Source: Parapristionchus giblindavisi
Lineage: Eukaryota > Nematoda > Chromadorea > Rhabditida > Diplogasteridae
Direction of reading: 5' to 3'
DNA: 64,000 nt
Assembly (NCBI GenBank): GCA_943737045.1
Contig: CALSFV010000326.1
Location: 124,001-188,000 of the forward strand
Positions 42,290 to 53,070 of this stretch are shown here, in pieces. Position numbers and translations under genes: made by a program. Each line of letters begins with the position of its first letter. Position 1 is the stretch's first letter. The notes beneath the pieces were generated by a model. It saw only the letters and a list, made by a program, of their open reading frames with translations, did no database searches and was not told where the DNA came from.

Positions 42290-43350
42290 CAAGGGAAGTG
42301 TAAGAAATATCTTTTAGACCTATGGACGGGAATATTTTTCCTCGATAGGTATAGGCAATATAAGGTCGGAACCAAAAAAATCAGCGGCTGGCATGCACTT
42401 TCCGATTTTATATAAATAATTATATTTTGTACGTTCGAACGCGCTTTTCATAGGCTGTGTAGGCGATGAAATAAGACTCCCATGATAGAGCCCTTGCAAG
42501 AGCAGTGAGAGCACAGTGGCGTGGTGTAGTGGTAGCGTGTTCTCCTCTTGATCACTATGTGGCAGGTTCGAATACAGTTATTGACATTTTTCTTTTGCTG
42601 ATTTTTAAACGTTTCGGACTTGTAATTTGATCAGAAAAAAATTAAAATTCTTTTTCACCATTTTTATGTAACTGTTGTTCTTGAATTTCATCATTTAGGG
42701 AAACAAAATATAAGGCTGTTCAATCACGTTTGGGGCATTTCAAAAAATAATCTCACTGATTCATTGTCCCCGTGTAAAGGAAGAGTAGTTTGGGAAGTTT
42801 AGCCGAACATTGTATGAAGAAATTATCAAAATGTTATTCTTCCGTAGCGGCTTGGTACATACATATTTATAAACACTTTCCCAAAATCAAATGATCTATG
42901 CTAGTAAACGAAATGTTGCTTTATTTTTTGCTTTCCTAAATGATGAAATTCAAGATCAACAGCTACATAAAAACTGCGAAAAGATTTCAAATTTTTTTCT
43001 GATCAAAATTACAAGTCCGAAACGTTTAAAAATCAGCAAAAGAAAAATGTCAATAACTGTATTCGAACCTGCCACATAGTGATCAAGAGGACAACACGCT
43101 ACCACTACACCACGCCACTGTGCTCTCACTGCTCTTGCAAGGGCTCTATCATGGGAGTCTTATTTCATCGCCTACACAGCCTGTGAAAAGGGCGTTCGAA
43201 CGTACAAAATATAATTATTTATATAAAATCGGAAAGTGCACGCCAGCCGCTGATTTTTTGGTTCCGACCTTATATTGCCTATACCTATCGAGGAAAAATA
43301 TTCCCGTCCATAGGTCTAAAAGATATTTCTTACACTTCCCTTGTTAGCTG
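42290..43350. mobile_element. Nested palindrome D with tRNA-like arms
   Basis: Arms of about 350 bp: 42,290-42,645 and 42,990-43,350, inverted. The interior about 42,650-42,985 is A/T-rich. The arms contain GTGGCGTGGTGTAGTGGTAG followed by GCAGGTTCGAATAC (42,517-42,582, +; mirrored about 43,055-43,120, -), an A-box/B-box layout. It interrupts the C1 centre. Confidence 0.75.
42517..42582 (+). repeat. tRNA-like module in palindrome D
   Basis: Box A-like TGGTGTAGTGG and box B-like GGTTCGAATAC are 35-40 bases apart. A clean cloverleaf with an anticodon stem is not obvious, so it is called tRNA-derived. An inverted copy sits 0.5 kb downstream. Confidence 0.5.
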
Positions 43351-44143
43351 TTTTAAGGATGTATTTACTTTAGTGATCGAATGAGACAGAGACAAATTAT
43401 ATGTGTGATGGATTAACAATTATTTATAGTAGATTACTAGCAGTGCTAGGGGGATCCATAAATTGTTTTACTTGCGTTTTATACTTTTAGCGCGGGAAGA
43501 GCATTTCGCTAGCGCGGAAGGTCGTTGTGCGCCCATCCGCCTCTATTACCCTTTGAGAAGAGATGTGTTGCCATAAAATGAACGTTTTCCAGCTCAGAAT
43601 GACTCAAAACAACTTGTTTCATCATTCTTAGCACGAAAAAATACCTTGGAACACGTTTTCTGTGTCTGTAAAAATCAGCAAAAGATTTGGATCGGACCGG
43701 GGTTCGAACCCGCTCTGTGTTTTTAGAGCGGTACCTCTTCACCTCGACGCCTCGAATGATTTTGCTTATTTAATTTATTTATTTATCGTAGTTCTCTCAG
43801 AGTTTTCTAACATCTCCATTTCGTGTAGTTGCCAGAGGTTACCCTTCTCCCTTTTTTCTCTCCCTGTCTGTTCACGAAAGAGCGTGTGGGAGTGAGAGAG
43901 CGGATGATGAGCAGTCGCGCGGAGTTGGGGCGCGCGCGTGTAATCTCGATGGCGGATATCTCGGCTCTAAGAGCAGGTAGGCCTTCACTTCCAAAAACAT
44001 AAATGTTCAAAAACATTATAAGAAATATTATAAAGATTAATTAACATTACTGAAACGTTTTTTCCACGTGGAAAAGCAAAATATGGTTTTTTTTCAAATT
44101 TTTCGGAACTCGGTGATTTTGGGCTTCAAATAACTGTCATATA

Positions 44144-44771
44144 CAGTCCCGCACGTTCGCGCTCCCTAAACGCGGCCCCCCGCGGCCCGCGGGGGCCCGC
44201 ATCATGCCGCATCGATGAATAATTGTTTTTCAAACAATTCATTGCTTGTGATCGTTGCATCATCATATAATATTAATATCACCGCAGAAACGAAAATTTT
44301 TGGCTGAGCGTGGACAGCGTCACACAGCCAGCCGTGCCCCCGAAACGCGGCATGATGCGGCCCCCCGCGGCCCGCGGGGGCCCGCATCATGCCGCATCGA
44401 TGAATAAATTTTTTATTCAAACATTTCATTGGTTGCGATCGTTGCATCATCATGTCCGCACCCTTATTTGATGATGCAACGATCACGAACAACGAATTGT
44501 TTAAAAAAAATTTATTCATCAATGCGGCATGAGGCGGCCCCCCGCGGGCCGCGGGGGGCCGCAACCTCCCCCATTTAGGGAGCGCGAACGTGCGAAGCGG
44601 TCCACACTCAACCGAAATTTTTCGTTTCTGCGCTGATATTAATATTATCTGATGATGCAACGATCACAAGCAATGAAATGTTTGAAAAACAATTATTCAT
44701 CGATGCGGCATGATGCGGCCCCCCGCGGGCCGCGGGGGCCCGCGTTTAGGGAGCGCGAACGTGCGGGACTG
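44144..44771. mobile_element. GC-rich hairpin MITE (628 bp), TA target
   Basis: The ends CAGTCCCGCACGTTCGCGCT are perfect inverted repeats extending to about 165 bp. TA flanks it at 44,142-44,143 and 44,772-44,773. The opposite C1 arm (about 41,776) reads CATATATGACAG with no insert, an exact empty site. It contains four copies of CCCCCCGCGGSCCGCGGGGG-like palindromes next to ATGCGGCATGATGCGG words and inner inverted repeats. GC content is far above its surroundings. The frame at 44,202-44,660 is a translation of the repeats. Confidence 0.9.
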
Positions 44772-45473
44772 TATGGCTATTTTGAGCTCGTAATGTTTTT
44801 TTCGGATGTTTTTGAGTCATTTAAGCACATTTGCTGCTTCTTGATAAAGGAATAAGCCGTTCTTTCCATTGACATGTCCGAGGTCGCGTCACTAAAATCA
44901 ACGCTTTTTTTGCATTTCTGAAATCCTCTGAAACTTGGGTCATTTTTAGACACATATGGGTGCAACAAAACGCGCATAGAAGAAAAGTGCACTTTTTCCG
45001 ATTAGGAAAGTTACGTCACTTTTTCATAAAACCGACCGCCCCGCACCGGTGCATGGTCGAGAAATGACGTCATCAACTGGAAAATGTTGCCCAAATTCTC
45101 CTCTTTCGATCCTTTTAAAAAAAAAGTTTCTATCATTATTTTGAACGGAGTTCTGATCATTTTTCTGACGCACCCTCGAGCCAAAAATACCGTACCTGCC
45201 AACTTTGACCTACCGTAACTCGAAAATGAGAGCAGATATGCAAATTCGGCCAACGCAGTTCGATAGAGAGAGTTCAAAGTACTTAATCTGAATTTTTCAG
45301 GGGGTCGAAATTTCTACCGCCGCGGACCCTCCGAAACGGTCGATTTTCTCGCGATTCCTCTCATATACATAATTTTTAACTCTTATGCATCGAGAAAAGC
45401 CCCAGGCGTGGTGGGGCGTGGTACGTCGCTATGCCGCGTGGAGCCTATTGAAAAGGCTTACGTGCACCACTGT

Positions 45474-45850
45474 ATATATCACGAATCTCCTGTAAAAGTG
45501 TATGAAGCGATTGCACAGAAAAAATAAAACTTCAATTGAATGTAACTCGCTTCGTTTTTGAGTAACCGTGGAAACAGTTTTTTTTCAATCTGTTGGTAAT
45601 GACCTCGTCTAAAAATAACTCAATTAAGGATATGGTCGGAAATGCTGTTTTTCATGTATTATTGCAAGAAAACTGTTTTTAGGGTAAATAAATTGCATAA
45701 ATATGCAAATTTCGAGAACCGAAATTAAAAATGTGGTTTTCGCAATCAGTTAGGCCAGTCTAACAACTATCAATAAAAAAGGAGGGAAATTATTTTTTTC
45801 TGTGCAAAAAGATTCTTATTTTCATACACTTTTACAGTAGATTCGTGATA
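45474..45850. mobile_element. MITE J, left copy
   Basis: About 30 bp terminal repeats (TATATCACGAATCTCCTGTA and TACAGTAGATTCGTGATATA). The right-arm copy (about 57,933-58,230) lacks about 90 bp of the interior. A related end (ATATCACGGGTCTCCGGTAA) occurs at 62,862 in block A. Confidence 0.75.
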
Positions 45851-45852
45851 TA

Positions 45853-48473
45853 TTAGGTTGTAACATAAGTCTTTGTGCTTTTTGGGTTAAATATTCAAGT
45901 TAAATTATCTTAGTTTATCGACAACATTTAGGATCAATTTATTTGCTGTTGTGGTCGATGACTCCTTGCTATAATCCAGCCACACCATGGGCTCACTATT
46001 TGTAGAAGGACTAGAGTTATTATGCGAAATGCGAGACCACCCACGTTTCGACATCTTCGTTGTTCTTAAACTTTTCATTTACTAAACCGTGTTGGACGCC
46101 TTAACTAAAGTAGCGATCCGAGAGAGTAAGGTCCAGAGAGTAAGAAGGGACTGGTAGCATACACAAGGAAAATTTGGCTGTCTCAGTATGACGTGTTGAA
46201 CTTTGTCATTTCGAACGGAGTCGTAACGAAGAAACATTTGATACCGCTGTGGACGCGGCGATATGAGCTATGGCTTCAAATATTGTGGTTGTTTACAATA
46301 GAGGTCCCCGATTACATCAGTGACCTAAACTATACGCATGCAATTCATTGGCTCCTTTCAAACTTCTTAGAACATAGAGCATCTCCATTTTCTGATGTTT
46401 TCAGGTTTAGTGATCGATTCTAGTTTCTCTACTTATTAAATTCACTGGCTATAATGCACACTATTATGGCGAATGATCTATCTCTTCAATCAAACTACCT
46501 GATTGTTAACTCAAGCGCTTGTTCCCTTAATAAAAATAAAAGAGGTAGCGGTCCCAATCCACGATTTTATTCAAATTTCGGTCAAATGACCAATATTCGT
46601 ATACACAACTTTTCGACTATTTCAATATTCCTTAATTCTAGTGAAATTGTGGGTATGGATGGTCCAAGTGTGGATGACATTAAACATGGGGTAGCAAATG
46701 GATCTCTCTCCTTTAAGACGAGAAGCGCTGCTCAAATAGCCGACATTTCACTCTTTTATAATATAATTTCTGATTTTAAATATATGTAAGCAATTGGTCA
46801 GCGTATGGTTGGAGGGGACATATGTGGGGCACACCTAACCTAGGTGTTGATTGATTTTGGTTAAATCGATGCGAGAGAGAGCCGGGAACAAATTGGACTT
46901 TAGAAATAGATTTTCACTTTTGACAAACATGCAAGGCATACTCATCATTAAAGGGAAGTCTGAATGTATGGTTCTGTGGGTTATGCAGGTGGGGACACTA
47001 GTTAGTGATATGCACCAGCACAGAGGGCTCCGTTGAAAACGAAGCGAGAAACAAAAGTGCAAACACAGCACTACCAAATGCACAAAGACTTATAAGAGAC
47101 TTTCTGACTCAGTGAACATATTTTGCTTATGGCTTGGCACTTGGCCAAAAAGTGATAGTAACCGATCGGGCCCAAATCGTGCACAGTTGTAGTATGGGGT
47201 GACATAAGCTCACATACGAAGTTTGGGTTCATCATATCAACACCCTCGCTAAATAACGTAAGTTCGACAAAGTGGCATTAAAATTTCAAAGTTTACGGAT
47301 TCGCTCGATATGTATATACAATGATGGGCAATATTAAGCAGGTAAAATCCCCCAAGTATCATCCCGATCCAAAACCTTTAGACCCAGAAAAAATTTTAAA
47401 AACACAAAAAAAAATTTTGTTTTATTTTTCCTACAAGCCTCTCGGTGAGGGACTTTTTTTATTCCTTCAATTTGACGAGTATTCATTAGTGTAATCACTA
47501 TACGAAAATGAACTAAAACAAATGGGTGGAATGTTGCCTTATTCCCGAAAAACCACGACTAATTTGCCTTTTTTATCGCGAACTGAGACGATTAAGCGTG
47601 TGCGCTACCGTAATTCAATGCGGAAATCATAACTGGAATCCCTGGAACTGGAATCCCGACATTCGGCTCATTTTTGAAAAATCGATTTTCATGACCCCGG
47701 GGTCATGGCAAAAAAATATGAATTTTCGAAAATAAACGATTTTCATATTGATTATGTACATTGCATAGTACTATGACAGAATGTTACAGAAAGCAAGTTG
47801 GAAACCACAATTCTGATTTTTCGCACGCATTCAGAACGAAAATTTTTTTTGCCATGACCCCGGGGTCATGAAAATCGATTTTTCAAAAATGAGCCGAATG
47901 TCGGGATTCCAGTTCCAGGGATTCTAGTTACGATTTCCGCATTGAATTACGGTAGAACACACGCTTAATCGGCTCAGTTCGCGATAAAAAAGGCAAATTA
48001 GTAGTGGTTTTTCGGGAATAAGGCAACATTCCACCCATTTGTTTTAGTTCATTTTCGTATAGTAATTACACTAATGAATACTCGTCAAATTGAAGGAATA
48101 AAAAAAGTCCCTCACCGAGAGGCAATTGTAGGAAAAATAAAACAAATTTTTTTTTGTGTTTTTAAAATTTTTTCTGGGTCTAAAGGTTTTGGATCGGGAT
48201 GATACTTGGGGGATTTTACCTGCTTAATATTGCCCATCATTGTATATACATATCGAGCGAATCCGTAAACTTTGAAATTTTGATGCCACTTTGTCGAACT
48301 TACGTTATTTAGCGAGGGTGTTGATATGATGAACCCAAACTTCGTATGTGAGCTTATGCCACCCCATACTACAACTGTGCACGATTTGGGCCCGATCGGT
48401 TACTATCACTTTTTGGCCAAGTGCCAAGAGAATGTCACTTGAGCCAGATAATCTCTCTTATGTTACAACCTAA
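45853..48473. mobile_element. Mariner-sized element K, interrupted by L
   Basis: The ends TTAGGTTGTAACATAAG and complement are mariner-style, flanked by TA. The right arm shows the empty site (GTGATATATATACAGTACAG). Without the nested insertion it is about 1,253 bp, the length of the mariner at 51,307. No transposase motif could be read inside, so it is a decayed or non-autonomous copy. Confidence 0.8.
47093..48458. mobile_element. Fold-back element L inside K
   Basis: Inserted in the right terminal repeat of K at TA (47,091-47,092 and 48,459-48,460). It splits ...CACAAAGACTTA and TATGTTACAACC..., which are contiguous in K's other end. Arms of about 550 bp are inverted copies (GGCACTTGGCCAAAAAGTGA, GATCGGGCCCAAATCGTGCA). 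CCCCGGGGTCATG palindromes occur in the interior. A third, partial copy starts at 63,595. Confidence 0.85.
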
Positions 48474-48542
48474 TATATACAGTACAGCAGATTCCCCCTG
48501 TTAAAATGCCCCGGGGTGACGCGTGACCCCACATATCTCCTC

Positions 48543-48544
<2 letters not shown>

Positions 48545-48627
<83 letters not shown>
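48545..48627. repeat. (TA)n microsatellite, left arm
   Basis: About 40 uninterrupted TA units between CTCGAA and GACATCTGC. Its counterpart in the right arm (57,775-57,862) is separated from the next block by elements G and C2, which both inserted in the TA tract. Confidence 0.95.
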
Positions 48628-48631
<4 letters not shown>

Positions 48632-48688
48632 TCTGCTGATATTATTAATTTAATTAATGTACTATACAATGTACTTGATATCAATAAA

Positions 48689-49342
48689 TTGATTGATAAT
48701 AATAAACAACCTTCAGACCTCATCGCCTTCTCGGGCAGTGCTGATTCGATCTCAGAATCGGCGACCCCGCAGAGCATAACTGTCGAAACGATGACATCGT
48801 CACCCTTTGACATCGAAACCGAGTTGGCCAAGATCGCCGCCACTTGCATTACCAAAGAAGATCACGAGAATCTATGGGGTGGCATGTTTAGGTCTAATCT
48901 TATCGAGGTGTTTAGTGGTTTATTTGCCGAAAAAGCGGTAATGATCATCGGCAAGATTGAGTTGCGTAAGGCGCTTCGCTTTTCGCCGCCACATTCGTGG
49001 ACACCTTATAACCGTACGAAACCTAGCGAAGAGGAACTCGCATCGGCGCCGACTGCTGAGGCCTACTATGAACTAAAGGAACCGCGCATCAAAACGATCA
49101 GTCTTGATAGCTTCTACTTCCATGAGCACAATTTCCCTCCCGCTATTGCGTTCTTGGATAAGCGCATCCCCTCGATTCGCACCATTTTTAGGCGTAGATT
49201 TGAAGAGATGCGTCGGCTTGATAAAGGAGTGATAGATAGGAAAGTAATTGATCGTATGATTAACGAGCTCATAGATATTTATCTGAGAGTAGGTAATGCA
49301 ATTTCGAGAATATTTCCCTTTTCTTTTAGATGCTTGGAGTAA
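48689..49342 (+). CDS. Unknown 217-residue protein, left-arm copy
   Basis: A single open frame, ATG to TAG, identical in protein sequence to the copy at 53,591-54,244 (-). N-terminus [20 protein letters not shown], a Ser/Thr-rich stretch, then a folded-looking region ([37 protein letters not shown]). It ends with a basic helical segment ([20 protein letters not shown]). It is not low complexity, lacks a signal peptide and has no motif I recognise. Codon use is more GC-rich than the surrounding A/T-rich repeats, suggesting captured or once-selected coding DNA. No introns are evident. It could be the 5' exon of a longer element protein. No function assigned. Confidence 0.6.
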   Translation: MIDNNKQPSDLIAFSGSADSISESATPQSITVETMTSSPFDIETELAKIAATCITKEDHENLWGGMFRSNLIEVFSGLFAEKAVMIIGKIELRKALRFSPPHSWTPYNRTKPSEEELASAPTAEAYYELKEPRIKTISLDSFYFHEHNFPPAIAFLDKRIPSIRTIFRRRFEEMRRLDKGVIDRKVIDRMINELIDIYLRVGNAISRIFPFSFRCLE

Positions 49343-49500
49343 TCGTCCTTTGATAATTTTATTGAATCATGATTGTAATTGTGTGTTTTGAGCATAAACG
49401 GCTTTTTACATTTAAATTTATCATATTTTTCCATTGTACTGTATTTGCAGTAGTCACCACCAGGGGCAGCAGCCCTCCCTAAAGAGCTACCGCTGTTGAA

Positions 49501-49997
49501 AACAAGGGTGGTGTCGGTAACGTATGATTCAGTGGGAGATAATCTTTATCGGTTGATAATGCTTATATACAACAAAATCTACTTGCGAAATTCACATAAT
49601 GCAGATAAGACGGAAGTGTCCGATCTTATCTTCAAAATCATTCCAAGAAATCTACGGAATCTCTGGTATTTACAGAGACACTCGGGGGGAGGGGGGTTGA
49701 TTTACGAGAAAGAGGGAACATCAATCGAATTTTTAAGACTACCTCTACGAGTGATCAAGAATAGAAATACAATTACAATAATGATTATAAATAAATATTC
49801 ATAACTAGATAATGATAAATCTACCAAATTTTTACCAATGACCGGGATTGATTGCTTAGCGTCCACTATTGAAACTAGCACGAGGTCAGCAGTGAGATGG
49901 AACTCCTCCGAGGCTATTCAACATCGTAGCTCGCAGTTGACGTCTAGCCGGGTACGGCCGAAGGAGAGAGTTGTTGTGCGGAGTGGGGAATTAGTTG
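49501..49997. mobile_element. Left-arm-only insertion near the unknown ORF
   Basis: The right arm runs GTTGAAAC|TCACTCGACG across this point, while the left has about 500 extra bases starting AAGGGTGGTG. It contains a 102-codon frame (49,496-49,804) whose status is unclear. Terminal repeats were not recognised. Confidence 0.6.
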
Positions 49998-50328
49998 ATC
50001 ACTCGACGTTGAATGTCAAACCACCATCACACACGACGTGCCCAATGGCGTGTTCGACATTAGACTCACATTCGTAGTTGATCGTCGCTCCACGACGGCG
50101 GGAATGGCAGGCCGACACGTTTGCCTGCTTCATCTTGCATGTTGATAGCTCCTCTACTGGCGTCAGATTCCATTGATCCATCGTTCCTTGCATCTCCATA
50201 GCGGAAGTGGGACTCTTCACTGCCACTCGTCCATACTCGATCGTGATCCATTGTTCTTGCCATTGCTGGGGTAGTGCTGCTTGTTTCAATCTGTCCTCGG
50301 CTGTCGTTCCCGATGAGCAACTGCACTG

Positions 50329-50725
50329 AGCTGAAAGATGCTTAGCAAATGCGTTGCTTACGCATTTGCTTAGCGACACGATCGCTTATAGTTAAGCAAA
50401 ACGTATGCTTAGAAGAGAGATGCTTATATTTAAGCATAGCGTATGCTTAAATTGAAAGAGGCGGGCGTTCGCCTCCCGGAATAGACTTTGAGTTATACCA
50501 GTCACTGTTACATGGTTAGGTGGCGCAGTGGTAAGCGCCTTCACTAGCTATCGGTAGGTCGATGGTTCGGTCCCCCATTCTATCGCAATCTTTTGCCGAG
50601 TTGTTTCTTTCATGTAAGCAACCCGGTAAGCATTTGCCCATGCTTATATGTAAGCATGTTGCCATCTTATCCGACTGAGGTAGCAAATCGTATGCTTACT
50701 ATTAAGTATCTTTCACCTGAGTGTG
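50329..50725. mobile_element. MITE with tRNA-like interior
   Basis: The ends CTGAGCTGAAAGATGCTTAG and the complement of TATCTTTCACCTGAG form inverted repeats. TGCA lies on both sides, and the right arm has a single TGCA (AACTGCATCG), the empty site. Many ATGCTTA/TAAGCAT words repeat inside. The centre carries a tRNA-like module. Confidence 0.75.
50515..50582 (+). repeat. tRNA-like sequence with near-perfect A and B boxes
   Basis: TGGCGCAGTGGTAAGCGCC gives a closed D-arm-like stem with a box A match. GGTTCGGTCCC is box B, about 32 bases later. The acceptor and anticodon stems are weak. It is the best pol III promoter candidate in the window, within a MITE absent from the other arm. Confidence 0.6.
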
Positions 50726-51306
50726 CATCGTGCGAGCTCGTCGTAAGTCGTACAGCTGCAGCATTCTTTCTTGTACATGCAGGTATCATCTGAGTTGCAT
50801 TGTAGACAGTCAATATCATCCATGTTGTCGACGATGACGGTTGTTCGACCGTCAGTGATGAATGCGGCTGTGAGCATGGGAGTAGTATAGGTCAGCTTGA
50901 CCGCCATTTGTTTTTTAAAAGTTGTTTTTTAGGTATTGCTTTTTTAGATGTTTTTTAAAGTTGTTTTTTAAAATTTTTTAAAAATTTTTTACATTATCGA
51001 TGTTTTGTAGATCAATCAAAATGATAATAATGATTGACAACTCTTATCAGTCAATCAACAAAATGATCCTAATCAATTACTAGAATAATCAACAGTAATC
51101 AATGATACAGTAATCTATTTGAAATAATCATCACATTAGTGTGTTCCAGGGCTGTGCATTTTACGTTTTACGATTTTACGAATTTTACGATTTTACGGAC
51201 TTTTTTCGAAAAATTTTTACGTCGTAAAATTTTACGAAATGTTGAAAATTTAACGAATCGAAAAATATATTAGCAGAAATTACTTGCTCATCGTCTGCTC
51301 TTTGTA

Positions 51307-52560
51307 TTAGGTTGATGCATAAGTTTCTTTACAAAATTAAATACGAACATATTTATCTGCCAAAAAACGTACAAGCGTCGACTCAACTTAGAAGTAGGCC
51401 CCTTCTACAGTGATAGTCTTGCGCTATTTATCGGGCAACTTGTAGACCCCATCATGCCAGAAAGAGCCGAGAAAGGACTTGAAGAAGTTGGTCAACTCCT
51501 TCTCGACACTGGCTCGGATATCGAAGTGTAGTCCTCTTAGGAAGTGATAGAGGGCCGAAACCCGATGGCTGTCAGAGTGGGCAAGGTTGGGGGAATACGG
51601 TGGGTTGGGTATTCCGGTCCAGCCATTGCATGCTAGTTCAGCCTTGGTTAATCTTTCAATGTTTGATTTTGCGTTATCATGCTGAAAATAGATTTCAGGC
51701 TGTTTCCCAAGGGTGGATTCGAGATGGGCCTTCAAGTTTCTCAGCTGAGTAATATATACTTGTGCGGTTATTGTATGGCCTTGGGGTAGCAGCTCTCAAT
51801 ACTCAACTCCTATGGCGCTCAACCAAACTGAAAGCATGATTTTCCTGGGGTGAAGATCGGCTTTTGGCTCGACTCCGGGCACCTCGTCTGCATCAACCCA
51901 TTGACGCCTACGCTCATCATTGTCGTAGAGGACCCATCTTTCATCCCTAGTGATGGCATGATCTAGCCAGTCGAATCGGCTTCTCAGCGTTAGAAAAGAC
52001 ACTGCTGCATCAACCCTCCGATACTGGCCCAAATCGGTCAACCTATGAGGAACGAATCGTCCGAGTTTTAACACCTTTCCGATCGTCGCCATTCCACGAA
52101 CGATTGATCAGTCCCAAGGGAAGAGCTTGGAATAGGGGTGGTTAGATATGGATCATCGTCTACCTCTTTACGCAGCTTATCCAAGTCCATATCAGGAACG
52201 ATCATAGTCAGCCAGGGAAAAGTCCCCTTTCTCAAACCTGGATAACCAAAGTATCACCGTGGGCATAGCGGGTGCATTGGCGTTGTATACTTCTGCTATG
52301 CGATGTTGAGTTTCGGTTGGGTTTAAGCCGGGGAGGAATAGGAACGACATTATGTTGTGAAGGTGATTTCGATCGGCGATGAAAACACGAAGCATTCTCA
52401 GCCGGACGACTAGATGGACTGACGCGAAAACAATCATAGACAGGGTGAGAAAGTGTCCGTCGATGGTTGAGAGTTGAGGCCCTAGCGAAAAACAACAAGA
52501 GAAATACGACTCGTATAAGAGGGGTCAAAGTTTTGTAAAGAAACTTATGCATCAACCTAA
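51307..52560 (-). mobile_element. Mariner transposon, 1,254 bp
   Basis: The terminal repeats TTAGGTTGATGCATAAGTTT (about 28-30 bp) are flanked by TA (51,305-51,306 and 52,561-52,562). Length is typical of mariner. It carries a degenerate transposase on the minus strand. Confidence 0.92.
51424..52437 (-). pseudogene. Mariner transposase remnant (D,D34D type)
   Basis: Three colinear pieces. The N-terminal part (52,437-52,192) has a helix-turn-helix-like region ending KGDFSLADYDRS. The middle part (52,092-51,796) has FVPHRLTD, ITRDERWVLYDN and DLHPRKIMLSVW, with the first catalytic Asp. The C-terminal part (51,735-51,424) has FQHDNA (second Asp) and PPYSPNLAHSD, 34 residues before the third Asp. 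Lesions: one in-frame TGA just after GVEY, plus two apparent frameshifts between the N-terminal and middle pieces (near 52,190 and 52,085). Cut-and-paste DNA transposase; inactive here. Confidence 0.9.
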
Positions 52561-53070
52561 TATAAGAGAGTCGTTTATGAACATTCGTTTGTTTCATATC
52601 TTTTATTACGAAATACATTTGGGACAATTTGTTATAAATTTGGCTCAAAATGTTTTACGAAAATTTTACGAATTTTACGAGAAAAAAAGTCGTAAAATTA
52701 CGTTTTACGAAAATTTTACGAAAAAGATTTTACGCACAGCCCCCCCCTTCGTTAAATTTTCAACATTTCGTAAAAAAAGTCGTAAAATCGTAAAATTCGT
52801 AAAATCGTAAAACGTAAAATGCACAGCCCTGGAACACACTAATGTGATGATTATTTCAAATTGATTACTGTATCATTGATTACTGTTGATTATTCTAGTA
52901 ATTGATTAGGATCATTTTATTGATTGACTGATAAGAGTTGTCAATCATTATTATCATTTTGATTGATCTACAAAACATCGATAATGTAAAAAATTTTTAA
53001 AAAATTTTAAAAAACAACTTTAAAAAACAACTAAAAAAGCAATACCTAAAAAACAACTTTTAAAAAACAA

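Larger units (their letters stand above)
41210..45363. mobile_element. Fold-back element C1 (4.15 kb, with nested insertions)
   Basis: The ends TGAGAGGAATCGC and GCGATTCCTCTCA lie in TATA|element|TATA, while the right arm has uninterrupted TATATA, proving a TA duplication. Arms at 41,210-42,289 and about 43,630-45,363 are inverted copies, and a second family member is C2 (55,454-57,772). Each arm carries a tRNA-like B box (GGGTTCGAACCCCGG). C1 is further interrupted by palindrome D (42,290-43,350) and a GC-rich MITE (44,144-44,771). No transposase is encoded. Confidence 0.85.
49999..50907 (-). pseudogene. Cysteine-rich ORF, left-arm copy, split by a MITE
   Basis: It begins MAVKLTYTTPMLTAAF at 50,907 and reads through a Cys cluster (DCLQCNSDD, MYKKECCSCTTYDE). 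It is then cut by an insertion at about 50,329-50,725 and resumes at about 50,328 to 49,999. The downstream part (about 50,130-50,300) is absent from the right arm, so this copy preserves more of the ancestral gene. Spaced CxC clusters resemble ectodomains of secreted or envelope-type glycoproteins, but this is weak. No signal peptide is visible. Confidence 0.5.
37736..51306 (+). repeat. Left arm of giant interrupted palindrome
   Basis: The reverse complement of 52,561-62,940, interrupted by arm-specific insertions. Matching blocks (left with right): 37,736-38,846 with 61,827-62,940; 38,848-41,209 with 58,333-61,085; 45,364-45,850 with 57,936-58,332; 48,474-49,500 with 53,430-54,312 and 57,775-57,935; 49,998-51,306 with 52,561-53,428. 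Left-only material: fold-back C1 (41,210-45,363), a mariner-sized element (45,853-48,473), 49,501-49,997, about 50,131-50,300 and a MITE at about 50,329-50,725. Match quality was judged by eye and looks very high. Confidence 0.92.
51147..52831. mobile_element. Central fold-back element with hAT-like ends
   Basis: The ends CAGGGCTGTGCATTTTACG and complement bound the palindrome core, followed inward by arrays of TTTTACGA words (51,157-51,235 and 52,650-52,820). CAGGG termini are typical of hAT elements. The outer flanks (GTGTTC and GAACAC) are inverted, not direct, so no 8 bp target duplication exists: the palindrome continues through both ends. The mariner at 51,307 sits inside. Confidence 0.65.

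Noticed and set aside
44202..44660. 152-codon frame with repeated motifs
   Set aside because: It translates the GC-rich MITE's inverted repeats; the periodicity is that of the DNA hairpins, not of a protein.
46193..47083. Possible transposase inside element K
   Set aside because: Neither strand shows the mariner HDN or SPD-type motifs seen in the central mariner.
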